64,000 nt of DNA from Burkholderia lata (GCF_902499335.1 NZ_CABVQK010000001.1:310001-374000), one strand, 5' to 3'; shown: positions 28,848-38,361, counted from the stretch's first letter. The notes: generated from the sequence alone by a model not told the origin. Translations and numbers: made by a program.

Positions 28848-29462
28848 ATGCTAAATGCGAAGAGGGTCTTTCATAAAAACATCCAGCAGGTCAACGAACT
28901 CGGCGCTGTCTACGACCACTTAAGCAATGTGGTTAACATTCCCGAACAGTTTGATGATCTTCTGCGTTCGCAGATCGTCAACGCGGTCAGCGCGTTCGAC
29001 AAGCTGATGCATGACTTGATCCGCATCGGCATGGTGAAGATATTCGAGAACCAAAGGCCACCCACGGGCAAGTACATGAGCGAGGCAATAGCTATCCAGC
29101 ATCTGTCTTCGCTCACTACCAGCGCAGTTCCGCCACCAGCTGTCCGCTTCGAACAAATCGTCCGCGAAAAGCTTAGTACATTGTCGTTTCAGGATCCGAC
29201 GAAGATCGCCGATGGCCTGAGCTACATTTGGAATGAGAAACAAAAATGGCAGCAAATTGCTCTTGGCCTTGGAATGTCCGACGGCGACGCCAAAACCAAG
29301 CAGAAGCTGATCGCTACACGTCGAAACGCGATAGTGCACGAGGCCGATCTCGATCCGGTGAGCAACCAAAAGCAATCCATCACACGAGCAGAAACGACGG
29401 ATATTGCTGAGTTTCTTCTGGCTCTTGGCAATCGAATCTGCGACTTAGTTGTAGAAATTTAG
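28848..29462 (+). CDS. HEPN (RiboL-PSP family) predicted RNase
   Basis: 204 residues, all helical. LRSQIVNAVSAFDKLMHDLI (39-58) resembles the first helix block of RiboL-PSP HEPN proteins, and RNAIVH (159-164) is the HEPN R-x4-H catalytic motif with the usual Asn after Arg. HEPN proteins of this type are metal-independent RNases found in toxin-antitoxin and abortive-infection loci. The gene starts 4 bp after the ParA-type ATPase stop codon and has no good RBS of its own, implying translational coupling. ATG 28848 was chosen for this reason. Confidence 0.8.
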   Translation: MLNAKRVFHKNIQQVNELGAVYDHLSNVVNIPEQFDDLLRSQIVNAVSAFDKLMHDLIRIGMVKIFENQRPPTGKYMSEAIAIQHLSSLTTSAVPPPAVRFEQIVREKLSTLSFQDPTKIADGLSYIWNEKQKWQQIALGLGMSDGDAKTKQKLIATRRNAIVHEADLDPVSNQKQSITRAETTDIAEFLLALGNRICDLVVEI

Positions 29463-29616
29463 ACTTGATTGGACAGCCGATGTCAGATATCCATTCGTTG
29501 GTCTGCTCCACGCGTACGCGACGTTTCAAAGACGCTCACGGGCGCGCCGACTGAAACCCAATCTGACAAAATCGGGACTACCAAGTCCATAACAAAATTT
29601 TGAGGCCCCGTTTTAT

Positions 29617-30495
29617 ATGGATGGAAAACGAATTCAGGACTACTGGTCCAGCGAAGTCGACGCCCTCGTCAAGACGTATAGGCAATTTGAGACGCTGATC
29701 CCTTCCCCCGACACTGCTGGCGCGGAGCATAAGGGTGAAGACGGTCGATTTGTTGAGGACCTGGTGAGTGAATATCTAAGTCGTTTTCTACCTAAGGGAT
29801 TGGAAGTTCTCACTGGGTTCATTCTGCGGCCCGCCGTGAAAACGGGCGAAAGCGGCAGAGAGCGCAAGGACAAATCCGACAGTCATTCAACACAGCTCGA
29901 CATAATTGTCTTCGACTCGGCAAATTATCCAGTATTTCAGCGATTTGGAAAAAGTGTAGTTGTACCGCCGGAAGGGGTAGTGGGAGTTATTTCTGTCAAG
30001 AAACATCTTAATGACAAAGATATAAAGAACGAGTGCGAGGCGTTAATTAATGCTGCCGCTCTGTGCGAAACGCTCAACTCCAACGATCTTACCGACAAGG
30101 CACGCGGACCTTACCTCGCCCTGGTCTCGGTAGGATCGAAGATCGAGAAATCGCGGACTGACACGTTGGATTGGATATTTGCTCAGCTCAGCGCTGCCTA
30201 TTCGCAGACATCGAACATCACATTCGATAAGTTGATCGGCTTCATAGGTGCTTTGGACGAGTGGAGCATCTTTAAACGTCGCCCTAATATGCCACTGACG
30301 AAGGCCGAGTACGTCGGATTCAAGCATCGTGGCGAAGAATCCCATCTTGGACTTCAATTTCTTTTGACCGGTATCCTTAGCGTTTTCTACGACGAAACCC
30401 GCAGAAATCTACGACGTCCCGGTTACACAGCCTTTCCGTCGGGACGCCCTCACGATAAACATCTCGGTTCGATTCCTTGCGACAAGCTACGTTGA
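29617..30495 (+). CDS. DUF6602-like protein (predicted PD-(D/E)XK nuclease fold)
   Basis: 292 residues. GAEHKGEDGRFVEDLVSEYL (35-54), LPKGLEVLTGFI (58-69), STQLDIIVFDS (91-101) and PPEGVVGVISVKKHL (117-131) follow the order and spacing of DUF6602. The Q-x-D-I-x-x-x-D and V-x-E-V-K motifs look like a restriction-endonuclease core. Here the usual Glu is Ser126 (SVK), which could affect catalysis. GAGG RBS. It lies 155 bp upstream of the Schlafen-NACHT gene on the same strand, so the two may form one system. Confidence 0.65.
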   Translation: MDGKRIQDYWSSEVDALVKTYRQFETLIPSPDTAGAEHKGEDGRFVEDLVSEYLSRFLPKGLEVLTGFILRPAVKTGESGRERKDKSDSHSTQLDIIVFDSANYPVFQRFGKSVVVPPEGVVGVISVKKHLNDKDIKNECEALINAAALCETLNSNDLTDKARGPYLALVSVGSKIEKSRTDTLDWIFAQLSAAYSQTSNITFDKLIGFIGALDEWSIFKRRPNMPLTKAEYVGFKHRGEESHLGLQFLLTGILSVFYDETRRNLRRPGYTAFPSGRPHDKHLGSIPCDKLR

Positions 30496-30649
30496 CCGAA
30501 CCGACAGGCACTTTAAAGTTATTGGCTCGGATGCCGATATAATGTGCACAAAGTAACTTTTTGCTGCGAAACACGGCACGCGCCGATAGTACCATATCGA
30601 ATCTACGGTCTCGCGCGACCTATCTAGTTAAGAACAAAGGAATCGAGGG

Positions 30650-33610
30650 ATGTTGACGACCGAGGAATTGAGTGCTCTCTTAGAGAGGGATGAGTCGCCG
30701 GTGTTGGAATTCAAACGAGATTGGTATTGGTCAGAATCTGATGCCGACCTAGGCCCAAAGTGGGGTGAATTCCTAAAGGACTTGATCGCGCTTTGCAACG
30801 GATACGACGGATTTGTTGGCGAAGATCGTTACTTGATCGTGGGTTATTGTGAAGAATTACGCAAAACCTTTAACGTGGACGTCGCGTCGATTAAAGCGCT
30901 GCAAGATCTACGCGAGTTTAAGAAACGAGTAACGACGCGTCTTGAGCAATTGATTTTTCCGCCACTACTGAAGCTTGAGATCGCAACGATCGAATGCGAC
31001 GGCAATCAACTGCTCGTATTCCGAATCCCTTCGCCAACTGCCATCACTGAACTTCGTGCTGAACTGTCGACGAAAACGCGGACCTTAGACGCGGGCGCGG
31101 TACTCGTTCGTAAAGGACAATCAAGTGACTCTATCCGTCTAGCCAGTCCCCAGGAAATTGACCACTTGAAGGCGGGTTTTGACCGATACAGCGCCACGCG
31201 GATTACGACGTCCGATTCCAGTATTCCGGAAAAGGAGCGGAGCGTCGCGAACACTGTACAGCTATATATAGAACAAAATGCGAGTTTCTCGATTGACGTC
31301 GGCTACCCCAAAATCCATCGGGATCGGTCCGAAAACATCGCTTTTGAGCTTTTTCGCGTTAGCGAAGCATTGGGCGCAGTCCGTTATTTCCTTTACGTAC
31401 CTAAAGAATCGGCACAGCAAAAGACCTATGGCTATCTAAAGTCGAATAAGCTACTCGATGCGGCCCATCCCCCTATCGTTTTGACTGAAAAGCCAGCTCA
31501 AATAGACGGCGAACGGCGAAAGGAAAATTTCCGCACAGCATTCAAGACCGAGCATGTCTTCTTCATTGAGGAGTTCGGTCGAAATTTTCTCTACGGCGAC
31601 TATATTCAGCCTTTCGAGAATTATAATCAGCAAATTTTCGTTGAAAGCCGGACGACCGAAGAAATCGACGGCGACAATGCCGCGCTTAGCATTTTGAGCA
31701 ACTGGTATCGCTCAATTGCGATACCCGTCATGGTCATCAAAGGCTACGGCGGCATAGGGAAGACCACCCTCGTTAAGCAATTTCTCGATACGGTCCACCA
31801 TATCGACAAAGATGTTGGATTGTTGTTTATCGACTCAAACGATATCATCGATCGTTTGTTGAAATCTGCCCGCGCGAAGAAGAAGATCGACGATCTGTAC
31901 GACTTCTATTTGGCTCAAAATGACCCGGCTGAAATTAGTAACAAGAATTTCTCAAAAGAATTACTAAAATTGTCCGTAGATAATGGCAGCCTGCTTATCG
32001 TTCTTGACGGCATAGATGAAGTAATCGCGAAGTTAGGTTCAAATTTCGATATTTCCGGATTTATCGCCTCGATTGTCAATCACTATTGCAACAATTTGGA
32101 ACGCGGGAAGGTAATTCTAACTTGTCGCGATAATTTTTGGCTAGATATAAACAAAAGCGATGCAATTCGCGAGATAACACTCAAACCATTTAACACAGAA
32201 CTTGCAAAAGAATTCTTTAAGAAAAGTTTTGAAGAAAATGACGCGAAAGTTGGTCGCGCCATGGAAATGGCCGATCGCTTTGCATTGAAGAAAGTGAGCA
32301 CAAACGGAGGTGAGGCCGTTTACATTCCATACGTGCTAGACCTAATTGCTTATTTGATCAAGCATAAAACTGAGTTCGGGGAAGAGTCAGTTTCATTGAC
32401 GAATCCCACTGCAATGCTGCGCCCCTCATCCATCTCTAGCGATTTCCTAATTGGAAGCGTCTGCGAGCGTGAAATCAAAAAACTTGACAACTACAGCGTT
32501 GACGAACAAATCAATTTTCTTATTGATTTTTCTGCGTCGCCTCATGGATACGTCAGCCTGTATGATGTAAAGCGCCTGTTTGAAGATTCAACATCATACA
32601 AAGTTTCTGAAAATTTCGTCGAGAAATTAGTTTCACATCCATTGCTATCATATTCCGAGAAGCGTTTAAGTTTTCGGTATGATTTTTTTTACGAATACTT
32701 CAAGGCTCTTTACATATATCGGTATCTCGTTGAGGCCGACGTTATGAAATTGAACTCGAATGTCGTGGAAATTCTTGGAACATACGTCGGATTCGACAAT
32801 GAGTTTAGCCGCTCTGTCTGCAAACGGATAGAGCTTACCGATGACTTGATGCTGTTCGCGGTTGAGACCATTGACAACCTCAAAATCAGGTTGGAGACTG
32901 CGAATCCGGTGGAGGCCGGGCGTTTGCGATCTGCCGTTTCAGGTGTTTTCACGTTATTACTTTCAATGTATCGCGAGCGCTCGCAATCGCTTGATATTGC
33001 TGCATGCACGGATCTTCTAAAGCAACTATTCCTCGTTAATGACTGCATCAATGGAGCTTTCATTGTTGGATTAACTGCGTCTGACCGCGCTAGGCCCGTC
33101 TTTGATTTCCGCGGAGAAACAGTAAGAAATTCACATTTTGAAGGATATGAGTGCTTTTGGGATTGCTTAATCGATGATCAAACACGTTTTCAGGATTGTG
33201 TATTCGTGAGTCTTGATCCTAGAAAGGGGGTTCGGCCGCGGATTTTCTCGCATACGTTTGATAAAAGTTGCGATACATCGGACATCACCGATTTAATTAA
33301 TAGAAGGAGCGAAGAGATTTCCGAGGCGATGGACGAAATGCGTAGCCAATTGCAAAATTTTTTCAAACTTTTCTATAAGCAAGGCAATTTTTATCCCAAG
33401 AAGCAAGACGACGTGCGCGCTAGACTATTCACAGGCCAACTGCTCTCGACGCTTCTAAAGAATAAGGTCATAGTCGATTATCAAGACCCCAAAAAGGCGA
33501 CCCTAAAGCAATACAAGGTCGCTGAGCAATACAGACCGATCATCAAATTATTTGAACAAGGGGGTACCTGTCTCGAGTTTGAACGGGTAGTCGCACTGTT
33601 CTCCAAGTAG
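30650..33610 (+). CDS. Schlafen/AlbA - NACHT STAND NTPase fusion, predicted antiphage protein
   Basis: 986 residues. Residues 1-170 fit a Schlafen AlbA_2 domain (ESPVLEFKRDWYW at 15-27; FLKDLIALCNGYDGFVGEDRY; GAVLVRKGQSSD). An unassigned domain (about 200-330) follows. The NACHT-type P-loop has Walker A GYGGIGKTT (365-373), Walker B LLIVLDGIDEV (448-458) and an ILTCRDNFW sensor (about 489). The C-terminal region is helical and includes a pentapeptide-like stretch (DFRGE, TVRNS, HFEGY, ECFWD steps, about 830-870) that may be a small beta-helix. STAND proteins with effector N-termini (Avs, bNACHT) sense phage proteins and oligomerise. AAAGGAATCGAGGG RBS. AT-rich gene. Confidence 0.82.
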   Translation: MLTTEELSALLERDESPVLEFKRDWYWSESDADLGPKWGEFLKDLIALCNGYDGFVGEDRYLIVGYCEELRKTFNVDVASIKALQDLREFKKRVTTRLEQLIFPPLLKLEIATIECDGNQLLVFRIPSPTAITELRAELSTKTRTLDAGAVLVRKGQSSDSIRLASPQEIDHLKAGFDRYSATRITTSDSSIPEKERSVANTVQLYIEQNASFSIDVGYPKIHRDRSENIAFELFRVSEALGAVRYFLYVPKESAQQKTYGYLKSNKLLDAAHPPIVLTEKPAQIDGERRKENFRTAFKTEHVFFIEEFGRNFLYGDYIQPFENYNQQIFVESRTTEEIDGDNAALSILSNWYRSIAIPVMVIKGYGGIGKTTLVKQFLDTVHHIDKDVGLLFIDSNDIIDRLLKSARAKKKIDDLYDFYLAQNDPAEISNKNFSKELLKLSVDNGSLLIVLDGIDEVIAKLGSNFDISGFIASIVNHYCNNLERGKVILTCRDNFWLDINKSDAIREITLKPFNTELAKEFFKKSFEENDAKVGRAMEMADRFALKKVSTNGGEAVYIPYVLDLIAYLIKHKTEFGEESVSLTNPTAMLRPSSISSDFLIGSVCEREIKKLDNYSVDEQINFLIDFSASPHGYVSLYDVKRLFEDSTSYKVSENFVEKLVSHPLLSYSEKRLSFRYDFFYEYFKALYIYRYLVEADVMKLNSNVVEILGTYVGFDNEFSRSVCKRIELTDDLMLFAVETIDNLKIRLETANPVEAGRLRSAVSGVFTLLLSMYRERSQSLDIAACTDLLKQLFLVNDCINGAFIVGLTASDRARPVFDFRGETVRNSHFEGYECFWDCLIDDQTRFQDCVFVSLDPRKGVRPRIFSHTFDKSCDTSDITDLINRRSEEISEAMDEMRSQLQNFFKLFYKQGNFYPKKQDDVRARLFTGQLLSTLLKNKVIVDYQDPKKATLKQYKVAEQYRPIIKLFEQGGTCLEFERVVALFSK

Positions 33611-33863
33611 GAGCGAATCCGAGCAAGGCAGGATTGGCCGGGCACTTATCTTTTCGGTGGAGTCCCGAGTGCCCGGTTACTGTAGTGTACGTGGATGCGG
33701 CCGCCCTTCTGGGGCCTACGCCGGCCCAGACAACGGCCGCTTAGTGGCACTCCAATTTGCAAAATCTGGATTTGGCTGACTGACCGGTTTGGAGAAAGTT
33801 GTCTGACCGAAGTGGGTCACTCGGCGCCCTTTGCCTCGAAAATGGTGAGGCCCCTCGCGACCT

Positions 33864-33886
33864 GATCTGACTGTGTCTGTCAGATC
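33864..33886. repeat. Inverted repeat near the right island edge
   Basis: GATCTGAC (33864-33871) and GTCAGATC (33879-33886) are perfect 8-bp arms around a 7-nt loop. It could be a hairpin terminator for the 986-residue gene, 250 bp upstream, or a remnant of a mobile element end. Confidence 0.4.
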
Positions 33887-33900
33887 GCGTCTCGACTTGT

Positions 33901-33924
33901 ACAACTTAGTTGTGTGACTCACAC
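33901..33924. repeat. Overlapping pair of palindromes near the right island edge
   Basis: ACAACT-T-AGTTGT (33901-33913) and GTGTG-ACT-CACAC (33912-33924) overlap by two bases. Both are perfect dyads. The arrangement could be a protein-binding site or an att-like core; there is no recombinase nearby. Confidence 0.35.
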
Positions 33925-34072
33925 GCTGATAAGCGATCTAAGCGGTAGTCGAGCCTAGCCCTAGACACCGGCGGCCGTTTTCAACCTGAAGCCGTCGCTC
34001 GCCCTATTACGCCGAGTGTCGGCTCATGGCTGAGGACTCAACCCGTCGATGCAACACACTTGAGCCTGCCCC

Positions 34073-34528
34073 TCAGGACGCGATGTGTTTCTGCATGAAA
34101 ACACTCAACGGATCGTCCGTGTAATCACCAAACGGTTCCCGATGCTGGTAACCCGCAGACGCATACAAAGCCAGCGCCTCAGGTTGATAGGGGCCAGTCT
34201 CAAGCCTGATCACATCGCAACCCGAGTCGACTGCTCGTAACTCAAGCATAGTCACAAGCTTCCTCGCGACACCCTTCCCGCGCCCGCGCGGACTGACATA
34301 CATCCGTTTCAATTCGCCGTATTCCGGGTTGAGGACAATCGCCCCGCACCCGATTGCCCTGCCTTCGCTGTCCCGCGCAACGGCGAACAGCACATTGGAT
34401 TGCTTCAGCGACGCGATATCCAGAGCGTGCCGGCTCTCAGGCGGGTACAGCGTGCCCTGGTACGCATCCAGATCGGCGATGAGGGCGATCACGTCGGGTT
34501 GGTCGGGAGACTCGAAAGCGATAGTCAT
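34073..34528 (-). CDS. GNAT-family N-acetyltransferase
   Basis: 151 residues. The acetyl-CoA binding motif is visible as LKRMYVSPRGRGKGVARKLV (about 72-91), and ALYASAGYQHREPFGDY is the typical C-terminal strand-helix with catalytic Tyr. GNAT enzymes transfer acetyl groups to amines of small molecules or proteins; the substrate is not predictable. Single gene on core-like DNA next to the island's right edge. Confidence 0.88.
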   Translation of the reverse strand: MTIAFESPDQPDVIALIADLDAYQGTLYPPESRHALDIASLKQSNVLFAVARDSEGRAIGCGAIVLNPEYGELKRMYVSPRGRGKGVARKLVTMLELRAVDSGCDVIRLETGPYQPEALALYASAGYQHREPFGDYTDDPLSVFMQKHIAS

Positions 34529-34721
34529 GGCAGACGAAACTGGGCAAAAAAAGAAATTGAAGTACCCGGCGACGAAGCAGTGCTCGACATAGATGACGAT
34601 CCGGTCTTCAGTCGCTGATTGTCGGCGATGTCTCCGGTACTGTCGAACCTCTCAAAAAACCGAGCAAATCCAATCACCTCGTGATATCGCTCAACTCAAC
34701 GACCATCAAGACAATTGCATC

Positions 34722-35510
34722 CTATTGAACAACCGCATCGACCATCGCCTGCGCTTCGGACACAAACCGTGAATAGCGCCTCTGTTTGGGCAATTGCTGC
34801 GCAAAACAGGCTGGCCGCTGCTCCTCGGCCACGTGCCCCGCACTGCAAGCGACAATCGTCGGCAACGCCGCATCCCGCCACAGGATATAAACCCGCGCAC
34901 CCTGCCTGATCGACACCATCAACGTATTCGGCCCATCCGGCATCCCGTCCTGGCTATCACCCAGCAGCAACGCCTTCACCACCGCATCGGCCGGCTTCCG
35001 CTTTACAGGCAATTCCGCAAACCGAAACTCCGCAGCGTCGCCACCGAGCACGTCGGTGTGAAACGTCTCGTTATCGAAGATAACGGCAACATCATCCGCC
35101 GACTTGATCCCCGCATCCGCCGTCGCCACCCAGGCCTTCAAAAGCGGAACCGTCGTCACAACGAGATTCACCTTCCCGTCATTCGACTTCAAAAGCAGTC
35201 CATCCGGCCCGGGCGTCATCCCGTTGTCGATGTAGAGGGTCTCCACGGTACTCCCCGCCTTCGCGGAGAAACCTTTCGCCTTAACCGCTCCAACAAGCTT
35301 AACCAGCCGCGCATTCACCTCAGCCGTGTATTTCTTGTCCAGATCCGCCTGATCTTCCATCCGCGCTGCTGTCACCGCGTCGACGGCTTTCTTCCGATAG
35401 GCAAGATAAGAATCGGTAGGCGGCGCAATCACCTTCGCCGCCACCGCAGCCGCTACCGCGACGAGCACCGCCGCCCCCACCCCGATCTTCCACTTGGAAA
35501 TGCGTTTCAT
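34722..35510 (-). CDS. Membrane-anchored or exported hypothetical protein
   Basis: 262 residues. The ATG at 35510 gives MKRISKWKIGVGAAVLVAVA, a positively charged N-terminus plus one hydrophobic segment (residues 9-26) that is either an uncleaved anchor or a signal peptide. The remaining 235 residues are soluble and probably periplasmic, with two Cys in the C-terminal part (IVACSAGHVAEEQRPACFA) that may form a disulfide. No family recognised. It is downstream of the chemoreceptor gene on the same strand but separated from it by a terminator. Confidence 0.7.
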   Translation of the reverse strand: MKRISKWKIGVGAAVLVAVAAAVAAKVIAPPTDSYLAYRKKAVDAVTAARMEDQADLDKKYTAEVNARLVKLVGAVKAKGFSAKAGSTVETLYIDNGMTPGPDGLLLKSNDGKVNLVVTTVPLLKAWVATADAGIKSADDVAVIFDNETFHTDVLGGDAAEFRFAELPVKRKPADAVVKALLLGDSQDGMPDGPNTLMVSIRQGARVYILWRDAALPTIVACSAGHVAEEQRPACFAQQLPKQRRYSRFVSEAQAMVDAVVQ

Positions 35511-35545
35511 TTTTATAAGCGTTACCAAATCCCGCACCAACATAC

Positions 35546-35577
35546 AAAAACGGCTGCCGTGACCCCACGGCAGCCGT
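35546..35577 (-). terminator. Rho-independent terminator of the chemoreceptor gene
   Basis: CGGCTGCCGTG (35551-35561) pairs with CACGGCAGCCG (35566-35576) around a 4-nt loop. In the minus direction the stem is followed by five T residues. It lies 39 bp beyond the chemoreceptor stop codon. Confidence 0.85.
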
Positions 35578-35615
35578 CCCTCAGAAACGCCTTATTCTAA
35601 ATCGCGAATCAGACT

Positions 35616-37478
35616 TTACTCATCCACCTTGAAAGCCGACACCAGCCTTGTCAATTCCGCCGCCTGCTGCTTCAAGCTCGCGGCAGCCGCCGCGCTTTCT
35701 TCCACCAGCGCCGCATTCTGCTGCGTCATCTGATCGAGCGACTGCACCGCGTCCCCGATCTGATCAATACCGGCACTCTGCTCCAAGCTAGCTTCAGCGA
35801 TCTCGCTCATCATCGCGCTGACGCCTTGAACCTGCGATACAACGTCACGCATCACCTTCCCGGCCTCACTCACAAGCCGCGACCCGGTATTCACCGTGCC
35901 CGCGCTATGCTCGATCAGCGCCTTGATCTCCTTCGCCGCCTGCGCGCTGCGCTGCGCCAGATTCCGCACTTCCGAAGCCACCACCGCGAACCCGCGCCCC
36001 TGCTCCCCTGCCCGCGCCGCTTCCACAGCCGCATTCAGCGCGAGGATGTTCGTCTGGAACGAGATGCTGTCGATCATCACGATGATCTCGGAGATCCGCT
36101 GCGACGCGTCGCTGATCTCCTGCATCGTGGTCACGACTTCACCCACCACTTGCCCGCCGCGCGCCGCCGTATCGGAAGCGCCGTTGATCATCTTCGCGGC
36201 CGTCGTTGCCGTTTCGGTGTTGTTCCGCACCACGGCCGTGATCTCTTCCATCGACGAAGCCGTGCGCTCCAGGTTGCTCGACTGCCCTTCGGTGCGTTCG
36301 CTGAGGTCCGCATTCCCCGTCGCAATCTGCGCCGACCCGGTCGCAATCGACGAGGAAGCCGCGCGAATGCTGTGCACCAGCGTCGACAGTGACGACACGA
36401 ACCGGTTGAACGCATCCGACAACTGTCCGATCTCGTCCTGGCTCTCAACCGTCATGCGACGCGTGAGGTCGCCCTGCCCGCTGGCGATCTCCGACAGCAG
36501 CGTCGCCGCCCGGCGAATCGGCGCGGCGATCGCACGGCCCACCAGCCAGATCACCAGCAACGCGACACCCAGCCCCACCACCGCCGCAACCAGCGCTGCG
36601 CTACGAATCGCACGCGTCACCGGTCCGAGCAGTTCGGCCTGCGGCACCTCGACAACGACATACGCATTCAACTCCGGAATGAACGACGTCGCGATGAACC
36701 GCTCGCCGCCGTCGCCGTTATAGCTCAGGTACGCATACGGCTGACCAGCCAGCAGCGTCGACGACGCATCCCCCGGCAACCCCTGCTGATCCTTCATGAA
36801 ATGTTTGCCATCAATCAGCGCCGTATCGCGATGCATCATGATCGCGCCGTCCGGACGCACGAGATACGCGAACCCGGTCTCACCGATCCGGTAAGCAGCA
36901 ATCCCCTTCGCGAGCGCATCGACGGACAAACTCATGCTGGCCGCACCGATCGGCACCCCATCGAGTTCAACGCGGCTGTTGATGAACATCATGTAGCCGC
37001 CGACCGTCACCTCGCGGTCCATGTTCACGTCGAACGCCTTGCCGGACGACAGGAAGCCGGTCAGCCACTGATCCTTGTCGGTCACCTTCCGCTGCAGGCC
37101 GGATTCGTTGTAGTAGTTGCCGCTCTTCACGGACACCCACTGCACCGACGCCGCCTTCTGCTCGTCCTTCACGTTCTTCGCGAGCTGGATCCAGTTGCGC
37201 GTGCCGGCGTCGGGTTCGCCGTCTGCTTCCCATTGCAGCAGGAACGCGTCGCGCGCGAGAATCCGCGACGCGGCGATCGGCCCGGCCATCTGCCGCTGCA
37301 CGTCGGCGCGGATGCCGTTCACGGCCGTCGGCAGCTCTTCGCGGACGACGCGATCGCGCACCGCGTTGCCGATCAGACGGATGCTGAGTCCGCTCGAGAT
37401 CGCGACGAACACGAGCAGGCAACTCGTCATGCTGAGAATCAGCTTGTTCTGTATGGAAAGCTTGCGCCAGAAATGCAT
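35616..37478 (-). CDS. Methyl-accepting chemotaxis protein
   Basis: 620 residues. TM1 near the N-terminus ([20 protein letters not shown]) is followed by a periplasmic dCache-like sensor domain (about 45-300), TM2 ([20 protein letters not shown]) and a HAMP domain ([21 protein letters not shown]). The signalling hairpin tip is [33 protein letters not shown]. No C-terminal NWETF-type CheR pentapeptide is present (it ends AFKVDE). The ATG at 37478 ([12 protein letters not shown]) suits the family better than the upstream start at 37532. It lies downstream of the MotB-like gene on the same strand. Confidence 0.94.
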   Translation of the reverse strand: MHFWRKLSIQNKLILSMTSCLLVFVAISSGLSIRLIGNAVRDRVVREELPTAVNGIRADVQRQMAGPIAASRILARDAFLLQWEADGEPDAGTRNWIQLAKNVKDEQKAASVQWVSVKSGNYYNESGLQRKVTDKDQWLTGFLSSGKAFDVNMDREVTVGGYMMFINSRVELDGVPIGAASMSLSVDALAKGIAAYRIGETGFAYLVRPDGAIMMHRDTALIDGKHFMKDQQGLPGDASSTLLAGQPYAYLSYNGDGGERFIATSFIPELNAYVVVEVPQAELLGPVTRAIRSAALVAAVVGLGVALLVIWLVGRAIAAPIRRAATLLSEIASGQGDLTRRMTVESQDEIGQLSDAFNRFVSSLSTLVHSIRAASSSIATGSAQIATGNADLSERTEGQSSNLERTASSMEEITAVVRNNTETATTAAKMINGASDTAARGGQVVGEVVTTMQEISDASQRISEIIVMIDSISFQTNILALNAAVEAARAGEQGRGFAVVASEVRNLAQRSAQAAKEIKALIEHSAGTVNTGSRLVSEAGKVMRDVVSQVQGVSAMMSEIAEASLEQSAGIDQIGDAVQSLDQMTQQNAALVEESAAAAASLKQQAAELTRLVSAFKVDE

Positions 37479-37647
37479 GGGGAACCCTCGATAACCGCTC
37501 GGCCTGAGCCAGATTGGGTTATCGGCATGCACGCGCAGAAGCGCATCGCTGATTTCACATGCTCATCATGCGAGATTCGTTATGTCGTTGTCAGGCGGAC
37601 ATATGCGGCCGCTTATAGATGCACGAACAACGAAAATTCAGCGCGAA

Positions 37648-38322
37648 TCAGTATGCAACGAAGATCGTGACACGCCGATTCCGCGCCCGCGCGGCCGCAT
37701 CGTCACCCGCGACGAGCGGCTGCGTATCGGCCCGCCCGATCGCCGCGAGCCGGTGCGGTGCGACACCGCGCTCGGTCAGGTAGCGCACGACGCTCCCCGC
37801 GCGCGCCGACGACAGCTCCCAGTTCGATTCGTATTTTGCGTTCGCGATCGGCACGCTGTCGGTATGCCCTTCGACGAGAATGTCGCCGGTCGCGTGATCG
37901 CTCAGTGCCTGCGCGATCTGGTTCAGCACGGGCGACGAATCGGGCAGCAAGCGCGCATCGCCGACGTTGAACAGGATCTTCGCGTCGATGCCGATCTCGA
38001 CGCCATGCGGCGCTTTCACGAGCGAGATCCGGCCGTTCGACTTCAACGAATCGAGCAATGCGAGCCACGGCGGTGCGTGCTCAGGTGTCACGGCAGGGGC
38101 AGCGGATGCACTCGCCGCGCTTTCGGCATGCCGCGCGAGCGTCTGGTACCGCGCGTCGAGCGCGTTGTATTTCGCGAGCTGGAGCACGTACAACGCGAGA
38201 AACAGCACCATCAGCGTCGTGATGAGGTCCGCGTACGAAATCAGCCAGCGGCCGGATTGCGCGCCTTCGAGTTCGTCGTCGTCGCGATCGGCAGCGGATG
38301 CACCGTCAGTTCGAGCAGTCAT
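37648..38322 (-). CDS. MotB-like protein (OmpA domain, stator subunit)
   Basis: 224 residues, shorter than flagellar MotB (about 300). One membrane segment after the N-terminus (ISYADLITTLMVLFLALYVL) carries Asp32 in the position of the proton-binding Asp of MotB. The C-terminal OmpA-like peptidoglycan-binding domain has ILVEGHTDSVPI then NWELSSARAGSVVRYL. It forms an operon with the MotA-like and cNMP-FliG-like genes upstream (39 and 13 bp gaps), so it is probably the stator anchor of that motor-like complex. Confidence 0.88.
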   Translation of the reverse strand: MTARTDGASAADRDDDELEGAQSGRWLISYADLITTLMVLFLALYVLQLAKYNALDARYQTLARHAESAASASAAPAVTPEHAPPWLALLDSLKSNGRISLVKAPHGVEIGIDAKILFNVGDARLLPDSSPVLNQIAQALSDHATGDILVEGHTDSVPIANAKYESNWELSSARAGSVVRYLTERGVAPHRLAAIGRADTQPLVAGDDAAARARNRRVTIFVAY

Positions 38323-38361
38323 GCGGTTGGAAATCCGGGTTCGTCGTACGACACACGCGCA

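Larger units (their letters stand above)
33611..34072. other. Gene-free spacer at the right end of the island
   Basis: 462 bp with no supported gene. It contains a cluster of short perfect inverted repeats (33864-33924, listed separately) and marks the return from AT-rich island sequence to GC-rich core at about 34.05 kb. I could not find matching direct repeats at the left edge by eye, so no attachment site is claimed. Confidence 0.4.

Noticed and set aside
23163..34072. Integrase, transposase or flanking direct repeats for the island
   Set aside because: Searched by eye in both strands and at both edges; nothing convincing was found.
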